Shown here one piece after another: positions 63,951 to 64,000 of a stretch of DNA of 64,000 nt. The stretch covers positions 948,243-1,012,242 of the forward strand of contig JAQJVL010000197.1 in assembly GCA_035578905.1 (NCBI GenBank), written 5' to 3'. Below the pieces are notes generated by a model. That model had not been told where the DNA came from. It saw only the letters and a program-made list of their open reading frames with translations, and did no database searches. This stretch comes from Stictocephala bisonia (taxonomy: Eukaryota > Arthropoda > Insecta > Hemiptera > Membracidae). The number at the start of each line of letters is the position of its first letter. The stretch's first letter is position 1. The translations under genes were made by a program, and so were the position numbers.

Positions 63951-64000
63951 ACATTTATTGAAAAAGATGATACATCAAATCTGTCAACACTTAAATAATA

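Overview
This 64 kb window is eukaryotic, intron-rich or intergenic, and strongly AT-rich. It is most likely from an arthropod, probably an insect. The reasons are the abundance of tRNA-derived SINEs, non-LTR and Penelope-type retroelement relics, a long-terminal-repeat-arm mariner-type element, and a small DNA element carrying TTAGG-like (arthropod telomere type) runs. I cannot name the species. I found no complete, confidently identifiable host protein-coding gene. Nearly all long open frames are low-complexity shadows of simple repeats or minisatellites.

Layout: 0-5 kb holds a small inverted-repeat element (MITE family 1, copy 1), a dispersed repeat and an unidentified exon-like open frame. 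At 5.0-7.1 kb there is a 1.84 kb fold-back DNA transposon with two nearly identical 621-bp inverted arms, TA target duplications and scrambled transposase pieces. It is inserted in an older repeat whose unfilled relative is at 36.2 kb. A 36-bp minisatellite family first appears at 7.6 kb and recurs at 28.9, 32.2-33.4, 54.2 and 61.3 kb. 13.6-17.6 kb contains an old ~600-bp direct duplication flanking a SINE and a small TIR element. 18.7-19.45 kb is a ~408-bp (TG)n tract abutting a ~350-bp imperfect palindrome. 20-31.8 kb holds SINE copies, a reverse-transcriptase relic with a recognisable YADD box, and dispersed repeats. 31.8-33.4 kb is a dense nest: MITE family 1 copy 2, then head-to-head 36-bp minisatellite arrays interrupted by a retroelement-like insert. 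38.8 kb has a 15-bp minisatellite. 44.4-45.7 kb is CTAG-rich and carries MITE family 1 copy 3. 49.2-50.0 kb has the 3' end of a non-LTR retrotransposon and other retroposon debris. 51.5 kb has a second copy of the 15.7-kb SINE. 53.3-53.9 kb is a decayed Penelope-like element with a GIY-YIG domain. 54.3 kb is a (CA)n tract born inside a minisatellite. The last kilobase holds two unidentified exon-like segments on opposite strands.

No functional pathway can be assembled from this window. What it shows is a history of layered mobile-element insertion, inversion and repeat expansion. Candidate exons are given low confidence because no family could be recognised and no homology search was possible.
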